This document shows positions 52,706 through 53,984 of a stretch of DNA of 53,984 nucleotides, piece by piece. Numbering within the stretch: position 1 is the stretch's first letter; every line of letters starts with the position of its first letter. The stretch comes from an uncultured Muribaculaceae bacterium (GTDB lineage: Bacteria > Bacteroidota > Bacteroidia > Bacteroidales > Muribaculaceae), in assembly GCA_910584495.1 (NCBI GenBank), contig CAJUAR010000010.1, forward strand, positions 1 to 53,984, in the 5' to 3' direction. The translations under genes were made by a program, and so were the position numbers. A model generated the notes under the pieces. It had not been told where the DNA came from, ran no database searches, and worked only from the letters and a program-made list of their open reading frames with translations.

Positions 52706-53875
52706 TTATCTGCGACCGCGACCGCCGCCGCCGCTTCCGCCACGGCTTCCACCGCCGTAGCTTCCTCCACGCGATGAGTTGTTGCTGCCCGACGAGCGAT
52801 AGCTGCCCGACGAAGAGCCTCGGTTCGACGAGCTCTGACGATAACCGCCGTTGTAGTTTGATGAATGCGACGAGTTGCTGTTGTAAGAACCGCTGCCTCG
52901 GCGCGAGTTGTTGGACGGACGGTAGGTGCCGCCGTTGTTGTGATTGCTGTTGTTGCTGCCGTTGTAGGAAGGCGCAGAGGGCATGCCGCCGTTTCCGGGA
53001 CGGTTCTGGCCCGATGAAGGACGGCCCATGTTGCCGGGACGCTCATAGTCCCACGAGCCTGGACGACGATTGGATGTCGACGAACTGCCATAGGAGGGAC
53101 GGTGCGGACGCGAAGCCCCGGGAGAGTTTGAGCCGTAGATGGGTCGATGAGGCGGACGTACGCCGTGATGCGGAGGTCTGTGTCCCCACGACGGTCCCCA
53201 GCCCCAGTTCCATGAAGGCCCCCATCCCCACGACGGGCCCCAGGGGCCGCCCCAGCACCAGTCGTGCCATGGATTATATCCCCAACTCCAAGAGGGCCCC
53301 CAGCCGAAGCTCCAGTTGAAGCTGAAGAAAGGACGGTAGTAGGGCCAACCCCAGGATGAATAGTAGGGCCAGCCCCAGTTGTCGAACGGATTCCAGGGGT
53401 TGAAATCCCAGACGTAGCTTGCCGAGGGGAGAGAGTTGATTACATAGACATTAATATCCTGGTCCGAGGGCGAGGCATAGTAGGTTGCCATAAGTGCCGT
53501 GTCGCCCGATTCGGAAACAATATTGGGATTGTGGTAGCGTTCCAGACGGCGCGTATAGGAATAGTCGGCAGCTTGGCTTGCTGCTTTTTTGTTGGAAGCC
53601 ACAGCTTGGCCTGTGCGACGGTTATAGGCATCGACATCGATATTTCGCGGTTTTACCGACGACACCGAGTAGGCATCGGAGCCGCTATAGCTGTCGCGAG
53701 CTTTAAACTCGGCTTCTTGCCGTGCCAGCTGCTCTTGGCGCTGTTTCTTCTTCTTCTCAGCCTCCTTCTTGGGCGAATAGTAGAGGTCGTCGTCTTCGAA
53801 ACCCTGGGCCGAGACCGTAAGGCCGGAGCAGAGAACCGACAGCAATAATGCAAGTGTTAGATAGACCTTTTTCAT
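52706..53875 (-). CDS. Secreted low-complexity protein, Trp/Gly-rich
   Basis: A 389-residue protein with a signal peptide (MKKVYLTLALLLSVLCSGLTVSAQ). A charged coiled segment (about residues 35-60) and a polar part precede an aromatic stretch (about residues 156-230) that holds 20 Trp. Arg/Pro/Gly/Ser and then Ser/Asn/Gly-rich repeats follow to the end (GSGGGGRGRR). No known domain is recognised. It is probably secreted or surface-bound and may self-associate. It lies 20 bp upstream of the OMPP1-type gene and is probably cotranscribed. The function is unknown. Confidence 0.75.
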   Translation of the reverse strand: MKKVYLTLALLLSVLCSGLTVSAQGFEDDDLYYSPKKEAEKKKKQRQEQLARQEAEFKARDSYSGSDAYSVSSVKPRNIDVDAYNRRTGQAVASNKKAASQAADYSYTRRLERYHNPNIVSESGDTALMATYYASPSDQDINVYVINSLPSASYVWDFNPWNPFDNWGWPYYSSWGWPYYRPFFSFNWSFGWGPSWSWGYNPWHDWCWGGPWGPSWGWGPSWNWGWGPSWGHRPPHHGVRPPHRPIYGSNSPGASRPHRPSYGSSSTSNRRPGSWDYERPGNMGRPSSGQNRPGNGGMPSAPSYNGSNNSNHNNGGTYRPSNNSRRGSGSYNSNSSHSSNYNGGYRQSSSNRGSSSGSYRSSGSNNSSRGGSYGGGSRGGSGGGGRGRR

Positions 53876-53984
53876 CGTTGTTGCTTGTATGTGGTTAGAC
53901 TGTTTTTTTCTTTCTGTTTGAGCTTTATTATCAATACTTCGGTTATTTTTAAGAGTTTGTTAACGGCTCCGAGGAGCCAAGTGT
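53876..53984. other. Intergenic end of the window
   Basis: The 109 bp before the Trp/Gly-rich gene are AT-rich and likely hold its promoter, but no clear TAnnTTTG element was found on the minus strand. Confidence 0.3.

Overview
The window looks like a chromosomal segment of a Bacteroidales bacterium, most probably a relatively GC-rich gut member such as Muribaculaceae. This is inferred from a fused lpxC/fabZ gene, gliding/type IX secretion lipoproteins (GldH and a GldB-like protein), Bacteroidetes-type promoters (TTTG, 19-21 bp, TAnnTTTG), class A RNase P RNA, DUF4105, DUF6377 and GH3 family proteins, and a T9SS-like C-terminal domain. The exact genus cannot be read from the sequence.

Positions 1-12960 (minus strand) hold the most unusual part: a polymorphic RHS toxin locus. 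In transcription order it has a secreted protein ending in a T9SS-like sorting domain, an RHS-type protein whose start codon is followed by an A8 tract that puts the signal peptide out of frame, and a second secreted RHS protein ending in an HExxH metallopeptidase toxin domain. A lipoprotein immunity candidate follows. Behind it are three further toxin modules on truncated pieces of the same RHS core: a CHAP/NlpC-like peptidoglycan hydrolase, a JAB-like metalloenzyme and a class 3 lipase. The first two each have their own lipoprotein immunity candidate; the lipase module runs off the left edge. A 176-bp stretch of the core is identical in three copies and ends just before the toxin junction, a natural substrate for toxin switching.

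Positions 13189-22912 (plus) form a tightly packed run: pheS, nth, a TRIC-type channel, gtrA, xseB, a GH3 protein, alkaline phosphatase, mutL, a DUF6377 regulator-like protein, then a small membrane protein. Positions 22894-31819 (minus) form a long RNA-centred operon starting with a zapB-like gene, zapA and a 6S-like RNA. It continues with rny, ricT, gldH, an M24 peptidase, a CCA-adding enzyme, queD, queE and a DUF4105 protein. Positions 31859-37307 (minus) carry menaquinone genes menD-menB-menC-menE, interrupted by a family 2 glycosyltransferase.

Positions 37319-45450 (plus) concern the envelope: an Omp85-type outer membrane protein, an EptA-like phosphoethanolamine transferase, lpxD, lpxC/fabZ and lpxA. 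They are followed by rnpB, a DUF695 protein and a galactofuranosyltransferase-like protein, closed by a bidirectional terminator. Positions 45541-53875 hold a biotin-dependent carboxylase/decarboxylase subunit (minus), a GldB-like lipoprotein (plus), and a minus-strand group: a Trp/Gly-rich secreted protein, an OMPP1/FadL-type channel, queA and rmuC. No tRNA, CRISPR array, transposase or integrase was seen.
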